Below, one piece after another: positions 36,217 to 45,094 of a stretch of 64,000 nucleotides of DNA. The translations under genes and the position numbers were made by a program. The notes beneath the pieces are model-generated. The model ran no database searches. It worked only from the letters and a program-made list of their open reading frames with translations, and was not told where the DNA came from. The stretch is from NCBI RefSeq assembly GCF_900185015.1, contig NZ_FXYD01000001.1, positions 558,001 through 622,000 of the forward strand. The letters are read 5' to 3'. The number at the start of each line of letters is the position of its first letter. Position 1 is the first letter of the stretch. Source of the stretch: Octadecabacter ascidiaceicola (GTDB lineage: Bacteria > Pseudomonadota > Alphaproteobacteria > Rhodobacterales > Rhodobacteraceae).

Positions 36217-37206
36217 CTAGTTCAGTAGGTCGTCAAATTCCTCTGACAAGGCGGTAATGTCAACGGGCACAGGCGTTTTGCGCATCGCAAGAGCCGCTTC
36301 TGCGCGGGCTTGTGCTGCGTCGGTCATCTGTCCCGCCGCTTCGCCGACCTGAACGATTTCCGCCGCTTTGCCACTGGAATGCAAAATCACATCACAGCCA
36401 GCGGCAATAGATGCGCGGCTGCGCTGCGCTACGTCCCCCGATAGCGCCTCCATTCCGATGTCATCGGTCATCAGCAAGCCCTTGAAACCAATGTCATTTC
36501 GAATGACATCCATCATCATCCGGCTTGTCGTCGCCGGTGCGCTGTCATCAATATCTTCAAAGACAATATGCGCAGTCATCCCCAGCGGCATGTCACCTAG
36601 CGCCTTGAACGGCGCAAAATCCTCGCGTTCCAGATCTTCACGGGAGGCCGTCACGGTGGGCAAATCTTTGTGGCTATCTACCGTCGCACGCCCGTGCCCG
36701 GGGATATGTTTTACAATAGGCAGCACCCCACCCTGCAAGTGCGCATCAGCAACCATGCGGCTGGCATCCATTACGGTTTCAACGTCACCACCATAGCAGC
36801 GATTGCGCAGAAACGGGTGCGTCAGCCGTGCGGTGATATCAGCGCAAGGCGCACAGTTGCTATCGATACCGACCTCGCGGAGTTCTTGGGAAATCAAACG
36901 GTAACGTATCCACATCGCCCGCATCGGATCAGACGCAGTATCCATTTGATCAAGGGGTGGCAACCATTCACGCCAATGCGGGGATCGCAAGCGCTGCACA
37001 CGCCCGCCTTCTTGGTCCACGGTGATAACCGCGTCATGTCCTGCCGCTTCGCGCAGATCATCCGTCAGGCGTTTTAGCTGATCAGGGTTTTCAACATTGC
37101 GTGCAAACAGGATAAACCCGAACGGCGAATACTCACGAAAATAGGCGCGTTCCCAATCTGTAATCTCGGGGCCTTCTGGCCCAAAGATCGCGGCACCGAA
37201 TTTCAT
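36217..37206 (-). CDS. nagZ: Beta-N-acetylhexosaminidase NagZ
   Basis: A 329-aa GH3 enzyme of peptidoglycan recycling that removes GlcNAc from anhydro-muropeptides. Motifs: GFILFARNVENPDQL, VTVDQEGGRVQRL, the catalytic His-Asp region IVKHIPGHGRATVDSHKDLP and MTDDIGMEALSG with the nucleophile Asp. Its products normally derive from lytic transglycosylases such as the one at 2663. It directly follows the SPOR gene with no intergenic bases. Confidence 0.95.
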   Translation of the reverse strand: MKFGAAIFGPEGPEITDWERAYFREYSPFGFILFARNVENPDQLKRLTDDLREAAGHDAVITVDQEGGRVQRLRSPHWREWLPPLDQMDTASDPMRAMWIRYRLISQELREVGIDSNCAPCADITARLTHPFLRNRCYGGDVETVMDASRMVADAHLQGGVLPIVKHIPGHGRATVDSHKDLPTVTASREDLEREDFAPFKALGDMPLGMTAHIVFEDIDDSAPATTSRMMMDVIRNDIGFKGLLMTDDIGMEALSGDVAQRSRASIAAGCDVILHSSGKAAEIVQVGEAAGQMTDAAQARAEAALAMRKTPVPVDITALSEEFDDLLN

Positions 37207-38250
37207 TTAACGCACCACAACCGGAATACAGGCCGCACCTTCAGCCGACATCGCCGCGCAGAAACGTCGCGCATCGCTAAGGTCCGCAAACCCAGTCGCA
37301 CGAAGCCTAAAGAACGTGCGCCCGCCGGATGTCGCCTGTTGGATAACCTGTTCTTTTCCTGCAAAGAAATCGGGGAACCGTGCCGTCATGCGCACCCATT
37401 CGGTTGCTGCAATATCCGCACTGTCAAACGCGCCAAGCTGAACCAGTTTTGTACCAACTGGCAGGGTCGCTGTCGTCACCTGCCCTGTAATAGGCGTTGC
37501 GACATTGGTCGTTGTCGCCGCTGCTGGCACCACTGCCGCCACCGCCGGACGGTTGGCCGGACGCGATGCAGGACGTGGTGAGCGGCGCACACCAGGCACC
37601 GCATCAGGGATCAAATCTGGGTTTACAACAACACCATTCACCGCCACTTCAATCGGCGCAGTTTCGCCCTCGGACAGGTCGGTCATCGGCGCTACACCGG
37701 CTGCAATCTGGTCGGCCAACGCAAGCACATCTTCCACTGTCAAAGGCGTGGATGGGTCAACAGGTGTGGCAAGTGCGGCCACTTGTTCTGTTGCCACCGC
37801 GCTTTCTTCTTCGAGTGTTTCGTCAATCGGTAAGGACGCTTCAACCGCTTGGCCCAAACGGTCTTGCGGCGCATCCTCTGCAGCCACAACCTCAACCGCT
37901 TCCGCAGTTGGCGTTACTTCCAAATCTTCTGCTTGCAAGGACACATTGCTCGGCGCCAGCACCAATCGGTCCTCAGGTTCAGCAGCACCGCCAATTGCGG
38001 GCACCGAATTCACTGACAACCCGACATGATTGGCAATCTCGCCACCGGGATTTTCTGGTGCCACACGCATCTCACCCTCAAGCGCCCGAACAACCGGAAC
38101 ACCTGTTACGTCGCGCATCAAAAGCTTGTAACCCCAGATGCCAACACCACCGATCAGCGCCACCGAAATGGCCGCCGCCGCAACGTTAACGTATTTGCCT
38201 GCCGGAATCCCTACACCGCCCCCATTAGGGCCTGCTGTAAAATCTGCCAT
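37207..38250 (-). CDS. SPOR-domain protein
   Basis: A 347-aa bitopic protein. There is a short cytoplasmic N-terminus, one membrane segment (about 20-46, VAAAAISVALIGGVGIWGY), a long low-complexity periplasmic linker rich in Ala, Val, Glu and Pro (about 60-260), and a C-terminal SPOR domain (about 268-347: LVQLGAFDSADIAATEWVRM ... FFRLRATGFADLSDARRFC). SPOR domains bind denuded glycan strands at the division septum. Placed between argS and nagZ, consistent with a peptidoglycan role. Confidence 0.9.
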   Translation of the reverse strand: MADFTAGPNGGGVGIPAGKYVNVAAAAISVALIGGVGIWGYKLLMRDVTGVPVVRALEGEMRVAPENPGGEIANHVGLSVNSVPAIGGAAEPEDRLVLAPSNVSLQAEDLEVTPTAEAVEVVAAEDAPQDRLGQAVEASLPIDETLEEESAVATEQVAALATPVDPSTPLTVEDVLALADQIAAGVAPMTDLSEGETAPIEVAVNGVVVNPDLIPDAVPGVRRSPRPASRPANRPAVAAVVPAAATTTNVATPITGQVTTATLPVGTKLVQLGAFDSADIAATEWVRMTARFPDFFAGKEQVIQQATSGGRTFFRLRATGFADLSDARRFCAAMSAEGAACIPVVVR

Positions 38251-38320
38251 GTGTCTGCCTCACTGGACGAGTTTACCCCGCCACCAATTTTAACGCCTCT
38301 TGGCTCCAGACACGTGCGCT

Positions 38321-40057
38321 TTAGCGCATCTCTTCCGCTGGAGTTACGCCCAAGATACCCAAACCGTGAGAAATTACAACGCTTACGGACTTGATCAGGG
38401 CGATTTTCGCCTGTGATGCTGGGATGTTGTCTTCCTGAAGGAAACGCAGCGACGTATCGTCGTTGCCGCGGTTCCACAACCCGTGCAGTTCTGACGCGAG
38501 GTCATAGAGGTAGAACGCAATGCGGTGCGGCTCATGACCCTTGGCTGCGATCTCAACCAAACGCGGCCATTCAGCAAGCTTGGCTGCCAGCGCAAGTTCA
38601 GCTTCATGTGCCGCGAGCGACAGATCGGCGTTCGCCAGATCAGACGTATCAATCCCCGCCTCAGCCGCCTTACGGAGGACCGAGTGGATCCGCGCAGACG
38701 CGTACTGAACGTAGAACACAGGGTTGTCTTTGGACTGTTCTGTGACTTTGTCGAAATCAAAATCAAGCGGCGCGTCATTCTTGCGCGTCAGCATATGGAA
38801 CCGCGTCACATCTGCGCCGACCTGCTCAACCAGATCGCGCAGCATGATGAACGTGCCTGCCCGTTTGGACATCTTGAACGGCTCACCGTTCTTGAACAGT
38901 TTCACCAATTGCGTGAGCTTGATATCGAGTGGAACGCTGTTGCCAGACAGTGCCGCAACCGCCGCCTTCATCCGCTTCACATAGCCGCCGTGATCCGCAC
39001 CAAACACATCAATTAGCTCATCAAAGCCTCTGGTAACCTTATCAAAATGGTACGCGATGTCTGGCGCGAAATAGGTCCATGCACCGTCAGACTTCTGGAT
39101 CGGCCGATCAACGTCATCGCCAAATTCCGTGGATTTGAACAACGTCTGTTCCCGTGCTTCCCAATCTTCAGGCAGCTTGCCCTTCGGCGGCGCAAGCGTG
39201 CCGCGGTAGATCAGGCCCTTAGCATCAAGATCCGCAATCGCCGCTTCAATCCGGCCCGTGCCGTAGAGCGATTTTTCGGAATAGAACACGTCCATCTTCA
39301 CGCCGATTGACGCCAGATCATCGCGGATCATGTCCATCATCGCGTCCGTGCCGAATGTGCGCACATCCTCAAGCCAGACGTCCTCGCCCTCACCTACATA
39401 GGCATCCCCCACCTTGGCCTTCAACGCCTCACCCGCAGCGATCAGATAATCACCGGGATAGGTTCCGTCCTCAAACGTGACCTCTTGGCCGTGGGCCTCA
39501 AGATACCGCAGATAGACAGAGCGCGCCAAAACATCGACCTGCGCGCCGCCATCATTGATGTAATATTCCCGCGTCACGTCATAGCCCGCGTAATCCAGCA
39601 GGGACGCCAAAGCATCGCCAAACACGGCCCCACGCGTGTGACCCACGTGCAACGGCCCTGTCGGGTTCGCGGAAACATATTCCACGTTCATCTTTTTGCC
39701 CGCACCCAAGGTTGAGCGCCCGAACGTCGCATCCGTCAGCGCTGAGCGCACAACGCCCGCCCAAACATCATCCTTCAGGCGCAGGTTCAAAAACCCCGGA
39801 CCTGCGACCTCGGCACTGACAATACGAGCATCTGCCGCAAGTTTCGCCGCCAGCGCATCCGCGATATCGCGTGGCTTTGCCTTCGCAGGCTTGGCCAGAA
39901 CCATCGCCGCATTGGTCGCCATATCGCCATGGCTCGCGTCTCGTGGCGGCTCAACGGCAACGTTGTCAAAGGCCAACCCAGCGGGCAAAACCCCTTCGGT
40001 GGTCAGCTCAGTCAAACAGTCGATTACAAGCGCGCGTATGTCGGCAAACAGGTTCAT
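38321..40057 (-). CDS. argS: Arginyl-tRNA synthetase
   Basis: A 578-aa class I synthetase. The HIGH-like motif is HVGH in [20 protein letters not shown], and the KMSKS-like loop is KMSKRAG. The N-terminal Add-1 domain spans about 1-105 and the C-terminal DALR anticodon-binding domain about 455-578 ([18 protein letters not shown]). It attaches Arg to tRNA-Arg. Head of the minus-strand argS-SPOR-nagZ-scpA-scpB run. Confidence 0.97.
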   Translation of the reverse strand: MNLFADIRALVIDCLTELTTEGVLPAGLAFDNVAVEPPRDASHGDMATNAAMVLAKPAKAKPRDIADALAAKLAADARIVSAEVAGPGFLNLRLKDDVWAGVVRSALTDATFGRSTLGAGKKMNVEYVSANPTGPLHVGHTRGAVFGDALASLLDYAGYDVTREYYINDGGAQVDVLARSVYLRYLEAHGQEVTFEDGTYPGDYLIAAGEALKAKVGDAYVGEGEDVWLEDVRTFGTDAMMDMIRDDLASIGVKMDVFYSEKSLYGTGRIEAAIADLDAKGLIYRGTLAPPKGKLPEDWEAREQTLFKSTEFGDDVDRPIQKSDGAWTYFAPDIAYHFDKVTRGFDELIDVFGADHGGYVKRMKAAVAALSGNSVPLDIKLTQLVKLFKNGEPFKMSKRAGTFIMLRDLVEQVGADVTRFHMLTRKNDAPLDFDFDKVTEQSKDNPVFYVQYASARIHSVLRKAAEAGIDTSDLANADLSLAAHEAELALAAKLAEWPRLVEIAAKGHEPHRIAFYLYDLASELHGLWNRGNDDTSLRFLQEDNIPASQAKIALIKSVSVVISHGLGILGVTPAEEMR

Positions 40058-40359
40058 GGTTCTTTCCTTCTGCGAACTGCCCGTTTAGCACTTACGCATC
40101 CTACGTCAACGCGCGTTCCACTTGGGGCAAACGCACCTCTCGATTGGTTGCGCATTCTCTCCCACAATGACCAGTCAGCCGCGACGTACATCAATACCCT
40201 AAACACAAATCAGGAAAAACCAGCATTCCGGTTCACACCAAAGTCGGCTCTGCGGGACAGAGCCGGCATCGGATACGATTGCTGCAATGTCTGCTAACTA
40301 TGCGAAGTTCCGGTGTGGCTCGCAAAATGATCTGCAGCCTAGAGAGCATTGCTAATTTG
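40058..40359. other. 302-nt gap between argS and an unknown secreted protein gene
   Basis: No convincing gene. It should hold the argS promoter near 40058-40140. A perfect 8-bp inverted repeat (CGGCTCTG at 40245-40252, CAGAGCCG at 40258-40265, 5-nt loop) is followed on the minus strand by ACTTT. It might be a weak terminator for the gene ending at 40360, though 95 nt away. Confidence 0.4.
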
Positions 40360-40743
40360 CTATGGATCGGTGATTTCCAAGCACTGGGTGCAAAAACTGT
40401 CTTCCATACAGTTGGGTAAAGTCTGGTAAATTTGTCTATCATTGGCCCAAGTGACAATAATATCGGTAACCGACACACGCCGAGAATCGTACTTACAATC
40501 TTGGTTTCCGAACCCCGTTTGCATTCCACAATCACGCGGCACGCTGTGCCAAAGCGCTTTTGCACGGACCGCCATAAATTCGACTGCGGCTGGGTCAGCA
40601 CCATGTGTCTGAAGCCAGTTTGCCCTAGCTTGAAAGTGAGCCGAGCATGAAAGCAGATTTCCTTCGCCTTGAGCAAGCAACCGTGAACCGCTGAAAACCA
40701 TTAGTATCGCCATGGGTCGCAGTATTCTGAGAATTGACAGCAT
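40360..40743 (-). CDS. Secreted Cys-rich protein of unknown function
   Basis: A 127-aa protein with a plausible signal peptide (MLSILRILRPMAILMVFSGSRLLAQ, cleavage near 25) and six Cys in the mature part (one in LLSCSA, one in DCGMQ, one in QDCKY, three near the end in LPNCMEDSFCTQCLE). Six Cys would allow three disulphides. I recognise no domain. The surrounding DNA is more AT-rich and less coding-like than its neighbours, which would fit an acquired gene. The minus-strand frame with signal peptide is preferred over an overlapping alternative. Confidence 0.55.
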   Translation of the reverse strand: MLSILRILRPMAILMVFSGSRLLAQGEGNLLSCSAHFQARANWLQTHGADPAAVEFMAVRAKALWHSVPRDCGMQTGFGNQDCKYDSRRVSVTDIIVTWANDRQIYQTLPNCMEDSFCTQCLEITDP

Positions 40744-40848
40744 GTTCGTTCAAAACCTTCTAAAGCCTAAAGAACCAATAGCGGACATCGGTGCAGATTG
40801 CAGCATCTGTGACTCTGGGCTCGAAGCGGACTTTCGCCGCAAACGCGC

Positions 40849-41985
40849 CTAACCCGCCAACCGCTTGTGGGTTTCCAGTGCAAAGCGGTCCGTCATGCCT
40901 GAGATGTAATCAGACACGATCCGCGCCAGCGCGGTTTCTCCGTCAGCGTCCGCCACATCCTTGCGCCATTGCTTAGGCAAATGGCTTGGATCGGCCATGA
41001 ACAGCGGGAATAGGTCTTCGACAACTTGGGTCACTTCCGTGCGCATTTTCACAACGCTTGGCGCGCGATACATCTGTGAAAACAGGAACTTACGCACCAC
41101 CTTAAGGTCAGCCCAAAGTGCAGGCGAAAACTGCACCATCATCCGCCCCGCACCGCGAATGTCCGCGCAGGTCTTAGGGGTTAGGGCCTCAAGGTTTGCG
41201 CGGCTCACGGCAATCACATCCTCAACCAGCACCCCAAAGAAACGCCGCAGCGCTTCGTGGCGGCGCCGGTCGGTATCTAGGTTCGGATACTTTGCATCAA
41301 CCTCACGAAAACAATCACCCACGATAGGCAATTGCAGCAAATCATCCGTACCAAACAGCTCAGCGCGCAGCCCGTCGTGAATGTCATGGTGATTATAGGC
41401 AATATCATCTGACAGCGCCGCAACCTGCGCCTCGGCACTGGCATGGGTGCTTAGCTCCAAATCATGCCGCGCATTATATTCCTCCAACGCATAGGGCACA
41501 GGCACATCAACTGGCCCGTTGTGCTTGGCGATCCCTTCCAAGGTCTCCCACGTCAAGTTCAGCCCGTCCCAGTCCGCGTAGTGGCGTTCAAGCGAAGTCA
41601 CAATCCGGATCGCCTGCGCATTGTGGTCAAACCCACCGTAAGGCTGCATCAGCGCGCCCAACGCATCCTCACCGGTATGACCAAACGGCGTGTGCCCAAG
41701 GTCATGGGCCAGCGCGACAGCCTCGGTCAGCTCAGCGTTCAAACCCAGCACACCCGAAATCGTACGCGCCACTTGCGCGACCTCAATGGAATGGGTCAGG
41801 CGCGTGCGGAAGTAATCGCCCTCATGTTCCACGAACACTTGGGTTTTATGTTTCAGGCGTCGAAACGCGCTGGCATGGATGATCCGGTCACGGTCCCGCT
41901 GAAACGGAGAGCGAAATTCGCTTTCCTCCTCGGAATACAACCGCCCACGGCTTTCCGCCGGACTGCATGCATATGCTGCCGTCAT
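40849..41985 (-). CDS. dgt: dNTP triphosphohydrolase (Dgt-like)
   Basis: A 378-aa HD-domain enzyme that splits dNTPs to deoxynucleoside and triphosphate. Metal-site residues: His in RTRLTHSIEVAQV, His-Asp in ALAHDLGHTPFGHTGED, Asp in AALSDDIAYNHHDIHD. The N-terminus SRGRLYSEEESEFRSPFQRDRDRIIHASAFRRLKHKTQVF is typical of the deoxyguanosinetriphosphatase-like group. It is divergent from the erpA-like gene with about 90 nt between starts, an arrangement I recall from other Rhodobacteraceae. Confidence 0.94.
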   Translation of the reverse strand: MTAAYACSPAESRGRLYSEEESEFRSPFQRDRDRIIHASAFRRLKHKTQVFVEHEGDYFRTRLTHSIEVAQVARTISGVLGLNAELTEAVALAHDLGHTPFGHTGEDALGALMQPYGGFDHNAQAIRIVTSLERHYADWDGLNLTWETLEGIAKHNGPVDVPVPYALEEYNARHDLELSTHASAEAQVAALSDDIAYNHHDIHDGLRAELFGTDDLLQLPIVGDCFREVDAKYPNLDTDRRRHEALRRFFGVLVEDVIAVSRANLEALTPKTCADIRGAGRMMVQFSPALWADLKVVRKFLFSQMYRAPSVVKMRTEVTQVVEDLFPLFMADPSHLPKQWRKDVADADGETALARIVSDYISGMTDRFALETHKRLAG

Positions 41986-42077
41986 CTCTGTCCCTCGTAT
42001 ATTCCGGCGACACTACCTTGCCGCCTCTGCCTCCCCTTCCTATATTGAACCCAACGCCCAACCTAAAGGCCGCAATC

Positions 42078-42404
42078 ATGTTGACCCTCCCGCCCAAAGT
42101 GACCCCACGCGCATTCGAACGCCTCGCCGAAATCGGCGCCAACGAGAGCGGCAAAGCCTTGCGCATCGGCGTTAAGGGTGGCGGCTGTTCCGGTTTTGAA
42201 TACGAAATTGATCTCGACGCCCCCAAAGATGACGATCTTGTCCTCGAAGGGTCTGGCGAAAAGGTTATCATCGACACGGTGTCATTACCGTTTCTCGCAG
42301 ACGCTACCATCGACTTCACCGAAGAACTCATCGGTGCGCGTTTCGTGATCGAAAACCCCAACGCCAGCAGTTCATGTGGCTGTGGCGTTAGCTTTTCGAT
42401 GTAA
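42078..42404 (+). CDS. erpA: A-type iron-sulfur carrier (ErpA/IscA family)
   Basis: A 108-aa HesB-like protein with the three invariant cysteines: one in KGGGCSGFEYEI and two in SSCGCGVSF. It delivers Fe-S clusters to apo-proteins such as dehydratases (edd lies in this window). ATG at 42078 is used; the frame extends 37 codons upstream, but that part is Pro/Leu-rich and unlike the family. erpA rather than iscA is a best guess from its isolated location next to dgt. Confidence 0.85.
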   Translation: MLTLPPKVTPRAFERLAEIGANESGKALRIGVKGGGCSGFEYEIDLDAPKDDDLVLEGSGEKVIIDTVSLPFLADATIDFTEELIGARFVIENPNASSSCGCGVSFSM

Positions 42405-42423
42405 TTTGAACCCATATCAAACT

Positions 42424-42451
42424 CATATGGATCCCATACGGTTTCCATATG
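42424..42451. promoter_or_regulatory. Inverted repeat upstream of xth
   Basis: CATATGGA (42424-42431) and TCCATATG (42444-42451) form an 8-bp inverted repeat with a 12-nt centre, within a stretch that has two further CATA-type repeats. It is 65 nt upstream of the xth ATG. It could be an operator or a transcript hairpin. Confidence 0.4.
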
Positions 42452-42516
42452 CAGCCCACACGCTTGTTTTCGCCCGCAAACCCGTCCACAAACACGACGT
42501 AAATCGGGGGTGATCC

Positions 42517-43317
42517 ATGAAAATCGCGACATTCAACATCAACGGCGTTAAAGCCCGCATCGGCGCTCTGACCGAGTGGCTGGAAACGTCCAAGCCTGAC
42601 GTCGCACTGTTGCAGGAAATCAAATCCGTCGACGAAGGCTTCCCCCGCGAACACTTTGAAAACCTCGGCTACACCGTCGAAACCCACGGGCAAAAAGGTT
42701 TCAACGGCGTCGCGATCCTGTCCAAACTCCCGCTCGAAGATATCAGCCGCGGTCTACCCGGCGCCGAGGGCGCGGGCCGTGAAGGGGTCGACGACATCGA
42801 AGCCCGCTACATTGAGGCCACCGTTATCGGTGATAAGCCCGTACGCGTGTGCGGACTGTACCTGCCCAACGGCAACCCCGCACCGGGCCCGAAATATGAC
42901 TACAAACTGCGCTGGATGGAACGCCTAAAGGCCCGCGCCGAAGAGCTCATGATACTTGAAGAACCCTTCCTAATGGCCGGAGATTACAACATAATTCCGC
43001 AACCAGAAGATGCAAAATGCCCCGAAGCATGGACAGATGACGCCCTGTTTCGCCCCGACAGCCGCGCCGCGTTTCGCCGCCTGTTGAACCTTGGCCTGAC
43101 CGAGGCTTTCCGCGCTTGCCATCAAGGCGCCGGGCATTATTCGTTCTGGGACTATCAAGCCGGTGCATGGGACCGCAACGACGGCATCCGCATCGACCAC
43201 TTTTTACTGTCAAATCAATGTGCTGACCTGCTGAAGGACTGTTGGATCGAAAGTGAAGTTCGTGGCCGCGAAAAGCCATCAGACCACGTGCCTGTCTGGG
43301 TCGAACTGGACGCCTGA
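42517..43317 (+). CDS. xth: Exodeoxyribonuclease III
   Basis: A 266-aa AP endonuclease/3'-exonuclease of base-excision repair. Motifs: KIATFNINGVKAR (metal Asn), LLQEIKS (metal Glu), CGLYLPNGNP (catalytic Tyr), MAGDYNIIP (Asp/Asn), YSFWDYQ and IRIDHFLLS with the final DH pair near SDHVPV. GGGGGTGA lies before ATG. Alone, convergent with the FAD monooxygenase gene by 1 nt. Confidence 0.95.
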   Translation: MKIATFNINGVKARIGALTEWLETSKPDVALLQEIKSVDEGFPREHFENLGYTVETHGQKGFNGVAILSKLPLEDISRGLPGAEGAGREGVDDIEARYIEATVIGDKPVRVCGLYLPNGNPAPGPKYDYKLRWMERLKARAEELMILEEPFLMAGDYNIIPQPEDAKCPEAWTDDALFRPDSRAAFRRLLNLGLTEAFRACHQGAGHYSFWDYQAGAWDRNDGIRIDHFLLSNQCADLLKDCWIESEVRGREKPSDHVPVWVELDA

Positions 43318-43318
43318 C

Positions 43319-44464
43319 CTATTTGGTCACGTCATGCCCGTACAGCCAATCCATTCGCCCCATGAAAGCACTTGGCGCGACTTTTCCCATTACTTTCAAG
43401 CCAGTATGCGCCACAGTTCGCGCAACACCTGAAAGGTGATAGTTGCGTGCATTCGCATTCGCCGCGTTTATCGCGCGGGTGACACGGGGTATTCGTAGGC
43501 TTTCATAGCTTCCCAACGCTGCGGCGACGTCGGGCGCTTCACTACAGCACCGTGCCAACACGAACGCATCCTCAATCGCTAGGTTTGCTCCTTGCGCAAG
43601 GAACGGCAACGTCGGGTGCGCCGCATCCCCGAGAATACAAACTCCGTCCCGCCCCCATGTTTCAGCAACGGGATGACGGAACAAACCCCACAGGTGAACC
43701 TCATCCACCTGCCCCAGAATGCCTTTCAATCGGCCGGACGTGTTACGGAACGCTTGGCGCATATTGCCTGCTTCGTCGCGGTGCGCCCATCCTTCGGCAG
43801 CCCATTGCTGGCGTTCTTGTACAGCCACAACGTTAAGCCGCCCGCCCGACACAGGATAGGTCACGACATGACGCCCCGGTGCCATCCAAATACGTGCCAC
43901 GGGGTCAGCATCGGGCGCATCGATCAAAGCGCGCCACGCGACCTGCCCTGTAAAAAACGGTTCTTGCACACCATTCAGTGCGACCCGCGTTTGCGAATGA
44001 ATACCTTCCGCCCCTACAACAAGGTCCGCATCCATATCCGCCGCATTCACCTTAGACCCAAGACGAATATCAACGCCTGATTGACGGCATCCTTCGGCAA
44101 GCACCTCAATCAAATCCGCGCGGTGAAAGAACCGATACGGCGGCCTCGCCATCCCCGTCAGGTCAAACCGCGTGACGGCTTGGCCGCGCACGGCATCCAT
44201 TGGCTCAACAGCCATCGCGGTAACGCCAACCGCATCCAACGCGTCCCCTAAGCCCAATGCTTCAAGGGCGCGGGCACCGTTCGGGGTAATCTGCAGCCCT
44301 GCTCCAACTTCCGTAAGTTTTGGCGCTTGCTCATGCAGTTCCACCTTGGCGCCGGACTTGGCAAAGGCCAACGCCGCCGTCAGCCCCCCAATGCCGCCAC
44401 CCACAACGCAAATGCGGCGGCCCCTGTTGGAGCCGCCGCTGAATATCTCATCACTGTTTAGCAA
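43319..44464 (-). CDS. FAD-dependent monooxygenase (UbiH/salicylate hydroxylase-like)
   Basis: A PHBH-fold flavoprotein of about 381 aa. Rossmann motif ICVVGGGIGGLTAALAFA near the N-terminus, the DG-type motif ADLVVGAEGIHSQTRVAL and the second FAD motif GVCILGDAAHPTLPFLAQGANLAIED. It uses NAD(P)H and O2 to hydroxylate an aromatic ring; the closest feel is salicylate or 3-hydroxybenzoate hydroxylase, but the substrate is not determined. TTG at 44464 with GGGG 7 nt upstream is a plausible start just after the dksA stop. Upstream codons would overlap dksA, and no ATG exists near the Rossmann motif. Confidence 0.78.
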   Translation of the reverse strand: MLNSDEIFSGGSNRGRRICVVGGGIGGLTAALAFAKSGAKVELHEQAPKLTEVGAGLQITPNGARALEALGLGDALDAVGVTAMAVEPMDAVRGQAVTRFDLTGMARPPYRFFHRADLIEVLAEGCRQSGVDIRLGSKVNAADMDADLVVGAEGIHSQTRVALNGVQEPFFTGQVAWRALIDAPDADPVARIWMAPGRHVVTYPVSGGRLNVVAVQERQQWAAEGWAHRDEAGNMRQAFRNTSGRLKGILGQVDEVHLWGLFRHPVAETWGRDGVCILGDAAHPTLPFLAQGANLAIEDAFVLARCCSEAPDVAAALGSYESLRIPRVTRAINAANANARNYHLSGVARTVAHTGLKVMGKVAPSAFMGRMDWLYGHDVTK

Positions 44465-44477
44465 GGAATTACCCCAA

Positions 44478-44900
44478 TCAGTCGTTCCGGTGAATTTTCT
44501 CACGACGCTCGTGACGCTCTTGCGCCTCAAGGCTCATGGTTGCGATCGGACGTGCATCAAGACGTTTCAGGCTGATCGGATCACCCGTTACGCTGCAATA
44601 TCCAAATTCACCCTCTTCGATACGACGCAGGGCGCTATCGATTTTGGCAACCAGCTTGCGCTCACGGTCGCGCGTGCGCAACTCTAGCGAGCGGTCAGTT
44701 TCCTCAGACGCGCGGTCTGCAACATCAGGAATGTTGCGTGTGCCATCTTTCATCGCCTCGATCGTGTCGCGGCTGTCTTCTAGGATTTCATTACGCCAGT
44801 TCATCAACTTTCGGCGGAAATATTCCACCTGCTTTTCGTTCATGAATGGTTCGGAATCGGCCGGAACATAGTCGTCCGGCAAGAATGCTTCTGCCTTCAT
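44478..44900 (-). CDS. dksA: DksA/TraR-family transcription factor, single-cysteine form
   Basis: A 140-aa RNA polymerase-binding protein with the coiled coil (about 30-90, KQVEYFRRKLMNWRNEILEDSR, tip region with DVADRASEETDRS, which has the conserved acidic Asp and Ala of the tip) and the C-terminal globular domain. The four-Cys zinc finger is reduced to a single Cys: EFGYCSVTGDPISLKRLDARP, with Ser, Thr and Gly where others have Cys. Single-Cys DksA proteins are known and functional in Rhodobacterales. Start at 44900 is set by the strong AGGAGG 6 nt upstream; an upstream ATG at 44951 lacks one. It works with ppGpp in stringent control. Confidence 0.9.
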   Translation of the reverse strand: MKAEAFLPDDYVPADSEPFMNEKQVEYFRRKLMNWRNEILEDSRDTIEAMKDGTRNIPDVADRASEETDRSLELRTRDRERKLVAKIDSALRRIEEGEFGYCSVTGDPISLKRLDARPIATMSLEAQERHERREKIHRND

Positions 44901-45094
44901 TTTCGCCTCCTTAGAGGCGGGCGACGCAGATAGATTTTTCTCGTTTGACACTAAAGATACCCCCTCTTTGCGCTTCCTTTACTCCCTCGCGGGCATAGTG
45001 TCACCCCCCAAGAAGATCAACTATTCATGGGTTGAAGCTGGGCGGTGGAATGATACCGTAATTTTCAAAGAAATTCATGACAAGCAGGCCACTT

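Noticed and set aside
40233-40676. Alternative 147-codon minus-strand frame overlapping the secreted Cys-rich protein
   Set aside because: It has no signal peptide, domain or RBS; the 40360-40743 frame has a clear signal peptide.
41888-42532. A 214-codon minus-strand frame between dgt and xth
   Set aside because: It is antisense to the erpA-like gene and overlaps the dgt N-terminus. Composition is not protein-like.
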